The position numbers were made by a program, and so were the translations under genes. From positions 1 through 64,000 of the forward strand of contig JAENYU010000013.1 of assembly GCA_016841625.1 (NCBI GenBank): a stretch of 64,000 nucleotides of DNA, written 5' to 3'. The notes beneath the pieces are model-generated. The model saw nothing but the letters and a program-made list of their open reading frames with translations. It was not told where the DNA came from and did no database searches. This document shows, piece by piece, positions 17,302 to 26,622 of the stretch. Source of the stretch: Methanobacteriota archaeon (lineage in GTDB: Archaea > Halobacteriota > Methanosarcinia > Methanosarcinales > Methanosarcinaceae). The stretch's first letter is position 1. Every line of letters starts with the position of its first letter.

Positions 17302-17511
17302 TGCTATCAATGGAAAAATTGGGCATTTCCTGTTAAATATGTGTTCCTAAAAAGAATGAAAAATGTCCTTTATGTGCAATCTTTTGAAATAAAAGGGAAA
17401 TTCCGGAAAATGGCCCTGGGGGAAAAAGACGCTGGAGAAAATGACCCTGGGGCAAAAAGGGTCCATAAAGGAAAGGAGCCATGAGGACTGACCGGAATTA
17501 CCGGACTGACC

Positions 17512-17970
17512 TCAGCCATAAAATGTGTTCGGGGTTTTTTTCGCGTTTTCGGCGTTTCGCTGGGTCCCGTCCGGGAATACAAGAGTGAGCATGTCGGGTT
17601 TCATCCCCAGTTGCCGGGTGTCATGGAGGTAGTAATCGTTGCTTTGCCTGGAAATGTCCTTTACAAGGACTTTTGCATGGGTCCTCCCGATTTCCTGGAT
17701 CGTGACCTCACTGAAGTTAAAAAAAATTTCATTTATTTTTGGTTCCAGGTGACTGCTCCCAAATAAGAACATGTAAACCTGGGCAAAGGGGCTGAGGTGA
17801 TACTCAATGCTGACCTCGGCATCGGTCTTATCAAATTTAATAGTTACCTGGTCAAGGTGGATGTACTTTCCTTCCCTGAACTCTTCCATATCAATCCCGG
17901 GAGATACCTTGGCCGCCATGAGGGACGCTGAGATGATAAGGGCAATTGCAATTATAGCTGTGGCTTTCAT
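17512..17970 (-). CDS. Small exported or membrane-tethered protein, unknown
   Basis: A 152-residue protein with a hydrophobic N-terminus (residues 3-19, AIIAIALIISASLMA) that could be a signal peptide or anchor, followed by a beta-rich domain (TIKFDKTDAEVSIEYHLSPF). GGAG sits 4 nt before the ATG at 17970, supporting the start. No cysteines, no catalytic motif and no recognised family. It stands alone upstream of the cysteate synthase region with no operon partner. Confidence 0.75.
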   Translation of the reverse strand: MKATAIIAIALIISASLMAAKVSPGIDMEEFREGKYIHLDQVTIKFDKTDAEVSIEYHLSPFAQVYMFLFGSSHLEPKINEIFFNFSEVTIQEIGRTHAKVLVKDISRQSNDYYLHDTRQLGMKPDMLTLVFPDGTQRNAENAKKTPNTFYG

Positions 17971-18217
17971 GACTCCAGTTGAATAATCATTCTCTTTGCT
18001 AATATTTCTTTCCTGCGAAAGAAATGCCGGGAAAGACCGACTAATTCCAGCGATACTGAAGATTCTGAGGATTCTGATTTTGCTGGAGGTTCTGAAGATT
18101 CTGGTTACGGTGGAGATTCTGAGATCCTGATGATGTTGGAAGCAATAAACCGGTTTATCAATGCGGTTTACTCTTCCTTTTCCCTTTGCGGTTTACTTTT
18201 CGTTTTTACTTTTCGTT

Positions 18218-19057
18218 TTACTCTTCCTTTTTCTCTTCAGCTACCCCTTCTTTTGTCTTATCTTCTGTCTTATCCTCTACCTTATCTTCCAGCTTCCCCT
18301 TTTCTCTGAGTTCCCTGAGCTTTTCCAGGGTCATGTCGTAGTCTGCTTTGTATTCCTTGTTTTCCTGGTCGCTGGCAAGGAGCTTTGCCCGGATTTCCAG
18401 GGCTTTTTTCAGGTTCTGCTCTGATTCTTCCCTGAAGGCGTTTCTGCCCTGCATAATTCCGAAGTTCATGTATGCGGTTCCCATGTAGGACTGGTAGACG
18501 TTGTTTTTTGGCTCTTTTGCAAGGAGTTCCCCGTAAGCTTCAAGCGCCCGCATGAATTGCTTCTCGCTTTTCTCAGGTTCTTCTAGCTCCGAGTACAGGT
18601 TCCCCAGGTTGTTTGAGGCCATGCCGAGGTGGGTCAGGTAGGTGCTGTTTCCGGTTTCCGTTTCAAGCAGCTTCTCAAGCATTTCGAGCGCCAGCTCAAA
18701 GTGCTTTCCAGCCTCTTCCGGCCGCTTCAGCTCCTTCTTCAGCGTTCCCAGGTTGTTGTTGACCGCAGCAACGCAGGTCTGCGCGTCTACACTCTCCGGT
18801 TCTACGGCAATCATCTCATCTGCAGCCTCCGAAGCCCTTTCATAAAGCTTGAGGGCATCCTTTTGCAGTCTCAGGGCTTGCATGAAGCTCCCCTTGCCAT
18901 AGAGTACATTGTAAATGATGTACGGGTTTCCCGACTCTGTAGCAAATTTTTCAGCTTCCGAAAAACTTTTCAGTGCTTCATTGAATCTGCCCTTCTTGAC
19001 CAGTCCCATGCTTTTCTCAAGTAATCTCTCCGCCCGGTCAATTTTTTGTCTCGACAT
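18218..19057 (-). CDS. TPR protein (array member 1)
   Basis: A 279-residue protein of TPR helices (residues about 10-245), including the phrase MASNNLGNLYSELEEPEKSEK typical of the long-spaced repeats seen in the neighbouring genes. It ends in a charged low-complexity tail (EDKVEDKTEDKTKEG). I place the start at the ATG 19057 and not 19072: the TATA box at 19081-19090 would then be about 27 bp upstream, as in the two sister genes, giving a leaderless mRNA. Probably a protein-protein interaction scaffold; partner unknown. Confidence 0.82.
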   Translation of the reverse strand: MSRQKIDRAERLLEKSMGLVKKGRFNEALKSFSEAEKFATESGNPYIIYNVLYGKGSFMQALRLQKDALKLYERASEAADEMIAVEPESVDAQTCVAAVNNNLGTLKKELKRPEEAGKHFELALEMLEKLLETETGNSTYLTHLGMASNNLGNLYSELEEPEKSEKQFMRALEAYGELLAKEPKNNVYQSYMGTAYMNFGIMQGRNAFREESEQNLKKALEIRAKLLASDQENKEYKADYDMTLEKLRELREKGKLEDKVEDKTEDKTKEGVAEEKKEE

Positions 19058-19080
19058 AAAATACACGTCCATTTTATTTT

Positions 19081-19090
19081 TTTATATACG
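19081..19090 (-). promoter_or_regulatory. TATA box of TPR array member 1
   Basis: CGTATATAAA on the minus strand, about 27 bp upstream of the ATG at 19057, the spacing expected if transcription starts at or next to the start codon. Confidence 0.6.
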
Positions 19091-19213
19091 TTTGGATTTT
19101 ATCCCGCTTACTTCCAATAATTTAAAATACAGCCAGGATAGAGCTAGGTGTATCTCACAAACCCTTATAAGCAATTTCATAATTCATCCCATACCCGAAA
19201 AAGGAGACCCAGA

Positions 19214-19423
19214 ATGAGCAAAAAAATTAACTACCTCTGCCCCAAATGCGGCAACACCTCATACGATACCGGCGAAATCCGCACAACCGGCGGCAGCATC
19301 AGCAAAATCCTCGACGTCCAGAACAAGAAATTCACCCACGTATCCTGCAAACGCTGCAAGTACACCGAATTCTACCAGGCCGACAGCAGCATGCTGGGGA
19401 ACATTTTCGACCTTTTCACGTAA
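19214..19423 (+). CDS. Zinc-ribbon protein (DUF2082/YpzJ-like)
   Basis: A 69-residue protein with two CxxC knuckles: C9 and C12 (CPKCGNTSYDTGEIRTTGG) and C45 and C48 (VSCKRCKYTEFY). The pattern matches a small bacterial and archaeal family described as predicted nucleic-acid-binding zinc ribbons. AAAAGGAGACC lies 5-6 nt before the ATG at 19214; the longer open frame from 19148 lacks such a signal. It is transcribed divergently from TPR array member 1. Confidence 0.88.
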   Translation: MSKKINYLCPKCGNTSYDTGEIRTTGGSISKILDVQNKKFTHVSCKRCKYTEFYQADSSMLGNIFDLFT

Positions 19424-19680
19424 AGCCGGAGCAGCATTGGCTGTGGCGGAAGTTTCTGCGGAAACTTTCCGGCTATCCTTTTTTGAATCTGTTCGATTGC
19501 TATTAGCCCGGGCTGGGGGAATAGCTGTATCGGGTGGTTTTTTTCACGCTCGACGGAGGAGAGCGGCCTGAGCATGAAAATGGAATAAAAAAAGAAGTAG
19601 CAGATTTTAATGACCTGGCGTTTCCGTTTATTAAGTGTTTTTTTCAGCCTGGTTTTTCTGTGTGATTATCGGGTCATATT

Positions 19681-20451
19681 TCAAAGTGCTTCGAGCTCTT
19701 TTTGGGTGAGGCTGATTTCTTCCTTGAGCTTTTCGTTTTCAGGCTCTTTTTCACTCAGGGTTTTCAGGATCTCAAGCGCTTTTTCGAAGTTTTCTTTTGC
19801 CTCTGCTTTTTGCCCTTTTTCTGAAAAGAGGGTTCCGAGGTTGTTGAGGGTCATTGCTGTATCTGAGAGGTATTCTGAGTTTTCGGGGTAATTTTTGAGG
19901 AGGGGGGCGTAGGTTTTGAGGGCTTCTTCGTATTTTTCTTTTGCTTCTTCGGTTTGGCCCATTTTTGAGAGCAGTTCTCCGAGGTTGTTGAGTGTGTTTC
20001 CTACGTACATCTGGTAGAATTTGTTTTCGGGATGGAACCCGAGTTGTTTCCGGGAGGCTTCTATGCCAATTTCATAGCACTGCTGGGCGAATGGGAAGTT
20101 GTCTGCTCTCAGGAAGATATTGCCGAGGTTTCCGATGTTGTTAAGGTTCATGTGGAGGGTATCAAGGTAAAGTTTGTTTTCCGGGTCTGTTTCATGGAAT
20201 TTTTCGCAGGTTATTAAAGAAAAAATGTAGGTTTCCAGGGCTTCTTCAAGCCTGCCCAGGGACTGCAGTAGTTGTCCTCTCGTTTTTAAGGTGAGGAACA
20301 AAATGGCTCCGTCTTTTGCATCATGTGCGGCTTTTTCGGCTTTCCGGAGGGATTCGAGGGCTTCTTCGTTTTTTCCTTTCTGTATCAGGTCCAGGGTTTC
20401 ATTGAAGTTTTTTACTGCTTCTTCTCTCAATTTCTCGGGGCTCTCGGACAT
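19681..20451 (-). CDS. TPR protein (array member 2)
   Basis: A 256-residue protein made of TPRs with a 48-residue period (KYEEALKTY... to NFEKALEIL is exactly 48). The N-terminal 85 residues (MSESPEKLREEAVKNFNETL) align closely with the start of the 1214-residue gene downstream in coordinate order, so the two are recent paralogs. There is no ribosome site: the ATG at 20451 is preceded by a T-rich stretch on the plus strand and a TATA box about 27 bp away, so the mRNA is probably leaderless. It lacks the nitrilase domain of its paralog. Confidence 0.85.
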   Translation of the reverse strand: MSESPEKLREEAVKNFNETLDLIQKGKNEEALESLRKAEKAAHDAKDGAILFLTLKTRGQLLQSLGRLEEALETYIFSLITCEKFHETDPENKLYLDTLHMNLNNIGNLGNIFLRADNFPFAQQCYEIGIEASRKQLGFHPENKFYQMYVGNTLNNLGELLSKMGQTEEAKEKYEEALKTYAPLLKNYPENSEYLSDTAMTLNNLGTLFSEKGQKAEAKENFEKALEILKTLSEKEPENEKLKEEISLTQKELEAL

Positions 20452-20473
20452 GCCAAAAAAATAGGTTTGTACT

Positions 20474-20483
20474 GTTTTATAGG
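20474..20483 (-). promoter_or_regulatory. TATA box of TPR array member 2
   Basis: CCTATAAAAC on the minus strand, about 27 bp upstream of the ATG. The surrounding 40 bp are nearly identical to the region upstream of the gene at 20696-24340. Confidence 0.65.
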
Positions 20484-20695
20484 TTGTGTTTTCATTTCCT
20501 TTCTTTCCCTTTCATCCAGCTTCCTTTGTTAAGAGCTGGATGTCGTGGGTCGTGAGAATTTCAATTCTTGCTTTTGCCGCTGGGAAAATATCAGTTCGTG
20601 AAAAAGAGGGTATGGGATTATTTGTGGCTGGAATGAAAAAAAGGTGGGTGTGAAAATTGATTTCTGATTCGATTGTCCTGTGTGATGAAATGGAT

Positions 20696-23600
20696 TTATT
20701 CAGCCGGGATCAGGATTGAGCAGCACTTTTTCTTCATTTCCTCAACGGTAAGCTCATTCAAATCCTGAATGTGTTTGTGCATGAGTGGTGAGAATGCCTT
20801 TATCGTTGCTTTGTTTTCTTCACCATTGAGTATTTCTTTGAGTTCAGCGCGATTCCCGCAACTTTCAATTGTTTCAAGTAGCTCTATGAATCTTCTCCCT
20901 TCATTCTCTGAACCGGTGAGAATTTCATTTTCCTCGAGGATATGGATAAGCCGTGTCTTTATCGGGACCTGTCCCACCTGGGTATCCCTTGCAGCATTGA
21001 AGTCTTTATTGATTGAAGCAATCAGGAAAAATTGCTCAATCACGTTGCCAACCGGACTTATTATGCCTTCATCCTGCCCCTTATCATCCTGCTCCTTATA
21101 TGTGGCCTTGTCAAGGGTTGAAACAATCCCCGTGGAACCCCCGCGTATTTTCTTGTCATCTCCCAGGGTAAAGACCCCATTTGCCATGACAAATGCCCTG
21201 TTTCCGGCACACATCGGGTTTTTGAGGTCGCCTTTTGCCGTGTCATAGAACCTTCCCGGACTCGGGTTTGTCTGCGGTACAAGTATAATATCGCAGGCTG
21301 GGATCAAGCGTTGTCTCAGATCGGAATTCAGGTACTCGTAGCAGATCACAACCCCTACATTGAGGTTGTCCCGAAGCCTGAAGATGTGGTTCACCTTACC
21401 GGCTTTCATGCCTTCCTTGAAATAGAGTTCCCTTTCTTCCCTGGCTCCCAGCAATTTCTCATTATGCACAATCCTTGAAGAAGGAATGACAACAGGAGAG
21501 ATATTCTTCCTTAAATCCCCCTCCTCAAACTCCCTGCAGAACAGTTTTCCGTACTCTCCAAGCTTTCCTTCCGTTACATAATGGCTGCCTGCGACCACAA
21601 TAATCCCGTTTTCATCCGCATATTCCTGAATTTCTTCCAGGTACTCAAAAGGAATGGAAAACTCCGGGAAAACCACAATATCTGCTTCCCCCTTCACGGC
21701 ATCCAGAACTGCCATAACTTTCCGGTAATAGGCATCGTCAGCGGTGAGTTTCACAACGGAGTTTTCACCGTACGCATGATACTTCAACTGGACAGCCGCA
21801 ATTTGCAAATCCTGTTCCACACAAACGCCATTGCAGCAGTCACACTGGAATATTCTGGTTTTGTTGTCTCTTCCAACGCTTTCAAAATAGTCACTTGACC
21901 TTATAACCGGCTTCTTCTGTCCCGGAGTCGTGAACGATATTTCGTCTTCACCCTGCGGGAAGTAGCCAATCTTCAGGTAATCGATTTCGAGCAAGTTGTT
22001 TTTTACTTCTTCCAGAGTCAAATTCCTATTCAGGAGAATTTTATCTCCAACTTTGATAGTAAGTTTCCCTTTCACTTTCTCAGGGTCATCAAATATGATT
22101 TTCAGTTTCCAATTCTCATAAAACACGTTTGGGCTGAAAGGCTCTTCAAAATAATCCTTTATCTTTTCATTAACGTGCCCGAAGAAATTTTCCAGCGCCT
22201 TGTACTCGATTGCGCTGACCCTGTCATCAAGTTCCTTCAGGAGCTCTTTGCGCGTCATTTTGTCTTTTTCTTCAAAAATCTGCGGGATATTCTCAAAAGA
22301 AACCCTTATGCTTGGGTTAACATCCTCGGGGAGAGTTTCAACAACCTTCTGAACCAGTTCTTTCAGTTTCGGAACATCCACTTCTTCAAGTTTCTCAATA
22401 CCTTCCAGAATCTTAAGCAGTCCGGTATATACGCAGAAGCACACATTTGCTTTGTCATAGGTCTCTTTTGCGCTCTTGAACTGCTCCACAGCCTGCCTGA
22501 GAAGTTCCAGTTCAGGTTGCCTGGAAGCAAGTGCCTCATTTACAAGCTTTCTCCCCCGAAGATAACAGGCGGCAGAAGAACACAATTTTGAAACCGTTTC
22601 ATCCCCTTCCATTTCCCCCAGCTTTTCAACTGCCTGAAGGGCTTTTTCATATTCTTCCGCCCTCTTCTCGGAATTATCTTCAAGTCTCACATTCTTCATC
22701 AAAAAATCGATATATGCGCTCAAACCGGCTTCCGTAACCAGCTTTCTTTCGTGCTTTAGCTCATATTTTATAAAAAAATCCTGATGTTCTTTACATAGTT
22801 GAAACACTTCTTTCAGGCACTTCATTTGATTGAAGGGATTAGTTTCTTCTTCCGCCTGTTCTGAGTTCAGTTGGATAAGCCTGATTATTGACTCTGACTT
22901 TTTACCTATGGTCAGGTACTGCATGGGTTCTGTATAGATTTCGATGGATTTTTCGTACTTTTTCTTTGCTTCTTCTATGTGCCCCATATTTTTCAGCAGG
23001 TTTCCTAGATTGTTGAGCGTGGTTCCAAGACCTGATTGGTATCTCACGTTTTCTGGGTCTGCTTTGAGTAGTTTTTCACGTATTTCAATTGCTTTTTCGT
23101 ACTTCTCCATCGCTGTTTCTATGTGTCCCTCCTCAAAAAACACAGTTCCGAGATTGTTGAGTGTCATTCCAAAATCTGACTGATATCTAGTGTTTTCTGG
23201 ATCTGCTTTGAGCAATTTTTCACGAATATCAAGTGCCTTTTCATACCTTTTCTTACCTTCTTCGACTCTTCCCATATCAGCAAGTAAAGTTCCGAGATTG
23301 TTGAGTGTCATTCCAAAATCTGATTGGTATTTCATGTTTTCAGTGTCTATTTCGACTATTTTTTCGCGAATTTCAAGTGCTTTTTCGTACTTTTCCTTTG
23401 CCTCTTTGATACTTCCCATACATCTGAGTAAATTTCCGAGATTGTTGAGCGTGGTTCCAATATCTAACTGATATCTAGTGTTTTCTGGATCTGCTTTGAG
23501 CAGTTTTTCACGCATTTCAATTGCTTTTTTGTACTGCTCTTTTGCCTCTTCAATTCTCCCCATTTCGTAAAACAAAATTCCTAAGTTATTGAATGTAGCT

Positions 23601-24340
23601 CCAAGATCTAATTGGTATTTTTCGTTTTCGGGATCCATTTCATGAAGTTTTCTCTGGATATCAAGTGCTTTTTCATATTTTTTCTTTGCTTCTTCAATTT
23701 TTCCCATGTCATAAAGCAAGGTTCCGAAATTACTGATTGTCACTCCAAAATCTGAAAGGTATTCCATGTTTTCTGAATCTGCTTTGAGCAGCTTTTCATG
23801 AAATTCGAATGCTTTTTCATATTTTTCGTTTGCCTCTTCGCCACGTCCCATGTTTCTTAATAATTCCCCAAGACTGCTGAGTATCCATCCTAGGTATGAT
23901 TGATGAAATTCCTCTTCACAATGGGATTCGAGATATTTTTGAGATATTGAGAGGCCCTTTTCGTAACAATTTTTTGCTTTCAGAAATCTTCCCTTGTTGA
24001 AAAAAAGGTTTCCAAGGTTGCCGATGTTGTAGAGATTCATCTGTATATTTGATAAACAATGTTTATTTCTTGGGTATTTTGAGAGAAGTTTTACACTTGC
24101 ATTTGAAGCGATTGAATAGAATTTCAGAGCTTCCTCGTATCTTCCCAGCATCTGCATTAGTTGACCTTTTATGCTTAGAGCATAGAACAATGTCTCGTTT
24201 GCTTCCGCCTTCTGTGCGGCTTCTTCGGCTTTCTGGAGGAATTCGAGAGCTTCTTCCAGCTGCCCGTTTTGCATCAGATTCAGGGTTTCTTGTAAATTTT
24301 TTCCTGCTTCTTCTCTCAACTGCTCGGAGCTCTCGGACAT
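20696..24340 (-). CDS. TPR-nitrilase fusion protein (array member 3)
   Basis: A 1214-residue protein. Residues 1-470 contain TPRs; seven of them (from residue 173) recur at exactly 48 residues, each with KYEKAL and TLNNLGxLL motifs. Residues 500-720 are helical and degenerate; 735-815 look beta-rich. A cysteine cluster (CDCCNGVC, 833-840) precedes a carbon-nitrogen hydrolase domain at about 845-1115 with the expected triad: E893 (VVFPEF), K962 (HNEKLL) and C1000 (GVVICYEY). The enzyme part should cleave an amide or nitrile; its substrate is unknown. TPR plus nitrilase suggests a sensor or scaffold coupled to an amidase. The promoter is shared in sequence with the sister gene at 19681, and the start looks leaderless. 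The repeats are nearly uniform at DNA level (144-bp period), a sign of recent expansion. Confidence 0.85.
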   Translation of the reverse strand: MSESSEQLREEAGKNLQETLNLMQNGQLEEALEFLQKAEEAAQKAEANETLFYALSIKGQLMQMLGRYEEALKFYSIASNASVKLLSKYPRNKHCLSNIQMNLYNIGNLGNLFFNKGRFLKAKNCYEKGLSISQKYLESHCEEEFHQSYLGWILSSLGELLRNMGRGEEANEKYEKAFEFHEKLLKADSENMEYLSDFGVTISNFGTLLYDMGKIEEAKKKYEKALDIQRKLHEMDPENEKYQLDLGATFNNLGILFYEMGRIEEAKEQYKKAIEMREKLLKADPENTRYQLDIGTTLNNLGNLLRCMGSIKEAKEKYEKALEIREKIVEIDTENMKYQSDFGMTLNNLGTLLADMGRVEEGKKRYEKALDIREKLLKADPENTRYQSDFGMTLNNLGTVFFEEGHIETAMEKYEKAIEIREKLLKADPENVRYQSGLGTTLNNLGNLLKNMGHIEEAKKKYEKSIEIYTEPMQYLTIGKKSESIIRLIQLNSEQAEEETNPFNQMKCLKEVFQLCKEHQDFFIKYELKHERKLVTEAGLSAYIDFLMKNVRLEDNSEKRAEEYEKALQAVEKLGEMEGDETVSKLCSSAACYLRGRKLVNEALASRQPELELLRQAVEQFKSAKETYDKANVCFCVYTGLLKILEGIEKLEEVDVPKLKELVQKVVETLPEDVNPSIRVSFENIPQIFEEKDKMTRKELLKELDDRVSAIEYKALENFFGHVNEKIKDYFEEPFSPNVFYENWKLKIIFDDPEKVKGKLTIKVGDKILLNRNLTLEEVKNNLLEIDYLKIGYFPQGEDEISFTTPGQKKPVIRSSDYFESVGRDNKTRIFQCDCCNGVCVEQDLQIAAVQLKYHAYGENSVVKLTADDAYYRKVMAVLDAVKGEADIVVFPEFSIPFEYLEEIQEYADENGIIVVAGSHYVTEGKLGEYGKLFCREFEEGDLRKNISPVVIPSSRIVHNEKLLGAREERELYFKEGMKAGKVNHIFRLRDNLNVGVVICYEYLNSDLRQRLIPACDIILVPQTNPSPGRFYDTAKGDLKNPMCAGNRAFVMANGVFTLGDDKKIRGGSTGIVSTLDKATYKEQDDKGQDEGIISPVGNVIEQFFLIASINKDFNAARDTQVGQVPIKTRLIHILEENEILTGSENEGRRFIELLETIESCGNRAELKEILNGEENKATIKAFSPLMHKHIQDLNELTVEEMKKKCCSILIPAE

Positions 24341-24361
24341 GCTAAAAAATAGGTGTGTAAT

Positions 24362-24371
24362 GTTTTATAGG
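24362..24371 (-). promoter_or_regulatory. TATA box of the TPR-nitrilase gene
   Basis: CCTATAAAAC on the minus strand, about 26 bp upstream of the ATG at 24340. It is embedded in a block of about 40 bp that matches the promoter of the gene at 19681-20451. Confidence 0.65.
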
Positions 24372-24469
24372 TTGTGTCACTTCCCTTCTCCCTTCCTCCC
24401 CCAACTCCCTTTTATATTATTAAAAGCTAAATTATAGATGGGCAGAGTTCCATATCTTTCTTTTAACCT

Positions 24470-25000
24470 GTGTTTCTTGACATTGCCACTTCAATCTATA
24501 TTTGGGGAAAATATCCGGGAAGAGGGAAATCCAGCGTGGAGCAGGAAGTAGAACAGGAAAGGGAAATCGAAGAAGGGATGAAAAGTGAGGAAGATATTCC
24601 GGAAAAGGGAAGGAAAAAACCCTCCGGAAAAAGCAGATACGAAAAACCGTACCGCCTACTTGTGGCTATCTTCCTCGGAGCCATCCTCCTTTACACCTTC
24701 TACATAGGCCAGCTCCTCTGGGGCATAATCACCGACATCCTCATCCTGAGGCTGTTCTTCCTCATGAGGCAGGAAAGGCGCTATTTCCGGGAGTGCGACC
24801 TGAACGAAGACGAAGCCGGGATCCCGCATGACCCCCAGATGAAGCGGAGGGTCAGGGTGGTAAACATAATGCTCACGTTATTCGTGCTCGGGCTGGTCAT
24901 CTATTCTTATTTCACTTACCAGCTCATCTGGGGAATTGTTGCCGGACTGATGATCCTGCTCTACATGCATATGCTGCTCTTTTCGGGCGATAACCTGTGA
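24470..25000 (+). CDS. Small membrane protein with two LonB-anchor-like hairpins
   Basis: Up to 176 residues: a charged N-terminus, then two hydrophobic hairpins at about 62-100 and 132-172, separated by a charged linker. The second hairpin (VIYSYFTYQLIWGIVAGLMI) aligns with the membrane insert of LonB 1.7 kb away (IIYSYFVAQLLWGIIAGIMI), with 15 of 22 core residues identical by eye. The first (LLYTFYIGQLLWGIITDILI) matches it about half. So the protein is a duplicated LonB anchor without the protease. The start is uncertain: GTG 24470, GTG 24536 (after GAGGG) or ATG 24578 (after GAAGG). It could pack against LonB in the membrane; that is inference. Confidence 0.8.
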   Translation: MFLDIATSIYIWGKYPGRGKSSVEQEVEQEREIEEGMKSEEDIPEKGRKKPSGKSRYEKPYRLLVAIFLGAILLYTFYIGQLLWGIITDILILRLFFLMRQERRYFRECDLNEDEAGIPHDPQMKRRVRVVNIMLTLFVLGLVIYSYFTYQLIWGIVAGLMILLYMHMLLFSGDNL

Positions 25001-25472
25001 AACAGGGGCTGCGGTGGTTAAGGTGCTGATGTTCAGGTGTCCGGGTGCCGGGATGGGAAAATGTGAAAAAAGAAGGTTTGCCGAGCTTTGAGTTGAAGGG
25101 GTGAGGCGTTTTAATCGCTGAGAACCTGAAGGTACGGGGTTCGGTTAAAGTGGATTAGTTTTTGCGTTGATTCTCAGGTGCTGTGAATCATAGTGTCTGG
25201 AATTAGAAATCGCGGAGCTGGTTGAAATCCCAATTCTTCTTTTATTCCATTTTCAGGGAAAGGCCGTTCGCCTTCGGCGAACGTGGGTGGGCACGGTGTG
25301 GGGTCTGTCCGGTTCCCGGGGTATATCGATGTTTGTTTGTATACTGTGGGTGGGATTTTTTCTCTTTTTTGGAATGAAAAAAGAAGTTGAAAAAAGGGGG
25401 GCTGAATTGGATTTCTGTCTGAATGAAAATCGGGGTGAAAAAGAGGTTGAAAAAGAAGGGTTGGTCCGGAGG
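25001..25472. other. Intergenic region with a strong hairpin
   Basis: No convincing gene. It lies between convergent genes and holds the hairpin at 25265-25283. Confidence 0.5.
25265..25283. terminator. GC-rich hairpin, 8-bp stem
   Basis: CGTTCGCC and GGCGAACG form a perfect 8-bp stem around TTC. It sits between the convergent membrane-protein and TPR genes; no clear T run follows on either side, so a terminator role is uncertain. Confidence 0.4.
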
Positions 25473-26237
25473 TCAGAGACCTTCCAGGCGTTCCCGGGTT
25501 AAGGTGATGGCTTCTTTGATTTTTTCGTTTTCGGGCTGTTCGTTGAGGAGGGCTTCTTGCATTTCGAGGGCTTTTTCGAGTTTTTCTTTTGCTTCTTCAG
25601 CTCTTTCCGGGCCTATCTGTTTGAGGCAGTTTCCGAGCTGGCTGAGGGCGGTGGAGAGTTCTGCCTGGTAGCCGAGGTTGTCGGGTTTTTCTTCGAGGGA
25701 TTTGGCGTAGATTTCGATTGCGGCTTTCAGGACTTCTTCGGCGTCGGCATAGGAGGCGGTTTCGGCGAGGAGGGTGCCGTAGTTGTTGAGGTTTTCGCCG
25801 GCGTAGGAGCGAAAGGCGGAGTTTTCGGGGTCCTGGACGAGGAGTTTTTCGTAAATCTCGCGGGAGAGGGCGTAGGATTCGGCGGCGCGGGGGGCGTCTC
25901 CTTTGCTTTTCAGGAGGTTTCCCATGTTGCTCAGGGTGGTGCCCATATAGTGCTGGTAGTCGGAGTTTTCGGGGTCTTTTTCGAGGAGGGTGCCGCCGAC
26001 TTCCAGGGCTTTTTCGTAGGTTTCGAGGGCGTCGTCGTACTTCTTTGCGGAGTAGAGGATTCCGCCGCGGGTGAAGAGGATGTAGTAGAGGGCATCCGTG
26101 GAGTTTGAGGATCGTGCGGACTTTTCGGCCCGGTCAAGGCTCTCAAGGGCTTTTTCGAGTTTGCCTTTCTTGATCTGGGCCACAGCTTTGTGAATCTGCT
26201 TGAGGAGGAGGAGGTTTTTTACCTTACTTCTGGTCAT
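25473..26237 (-). CDS. TPR protein (array member 4)
   Basis: A 254-residue TPR protein of the same long-spaced type as the genes at 18218, 19681 and 20696 (motifs TTLSNMGNLLKSKG, LSTALSQLGNCLK, and LEKDPENSDYQHYMG between repeats). The basic N-terminus MTRSKVKNLLLLKQIHKAVA differs from its sisters. The DNA is unusually rich in G on the plus strand because of Glu and Asp codons ending in C. A TATA-like run lies about 25 bp upstream of the ATG, again leaving little room for a leader. Divergent from lonB across 385 bp. Confidence 0.82.
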   Translation of the reverse strand: MTRSKVKNLLLLKQIHKAVAQIKKGKLEKALESLDRAEKSARSSNSTDALYYILFTRGGILYSAKKYDDALETYEKALEVGGTLLEKDPENSDYQHYMGTTLSNMGNLLKSKGDAPRAAESYALSREIYEKLLVQDPENSAFRSYAGENLNNYGTLLAETASYADAEEVLKAAIEIYAKSLEEKPDNLGYQAELSTALSQLGNCLKQIGPERAEEAKEKLEKALEMQEALLNEQPENEKIKEAITLTRERLEGL

Positions 26238-26622
26238 GGGAGGAAATTCCCCTTTATTTTTTTAAATATCTGTCGATATAGTCTTTGTGGAAACTTCTTA
26301 CCCGAAATCCCGTAAAATTATCCTTCCGGGCATTTTTTTTGGAGTTTAAACGCAATTGTCAAATAGTATATAATAAATGATGGGTATATACTATATATAC
26401 AAGTACAGGGTATTTATATCGTAGGTTAATTATATATATAATATGTAATTATAATTGCTCGGAGTACAGAACAGGGTTGCAGTAATATTTGAAATATGGT
26501 TGCTGTAACATCCAGCTTTTTGGTCATCATTTTGTCACTGAGTTTGTTACTTTTTCAAAAGCGTCAGGTATATATTAAAATGGAAACGTCTATTTAATAG
26601 CGTTATAATATGTGAGCTAACC
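26238..26622. other. Divergent promoter region of TPR gene 4 and lonB
   Basis: Very AT-rich, with several TATA-like runs around 26375-26450 (for example TATATACTATATATAC). A lonB leader of well over 100 nt is possible. No gene. Confidence 0.55.
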
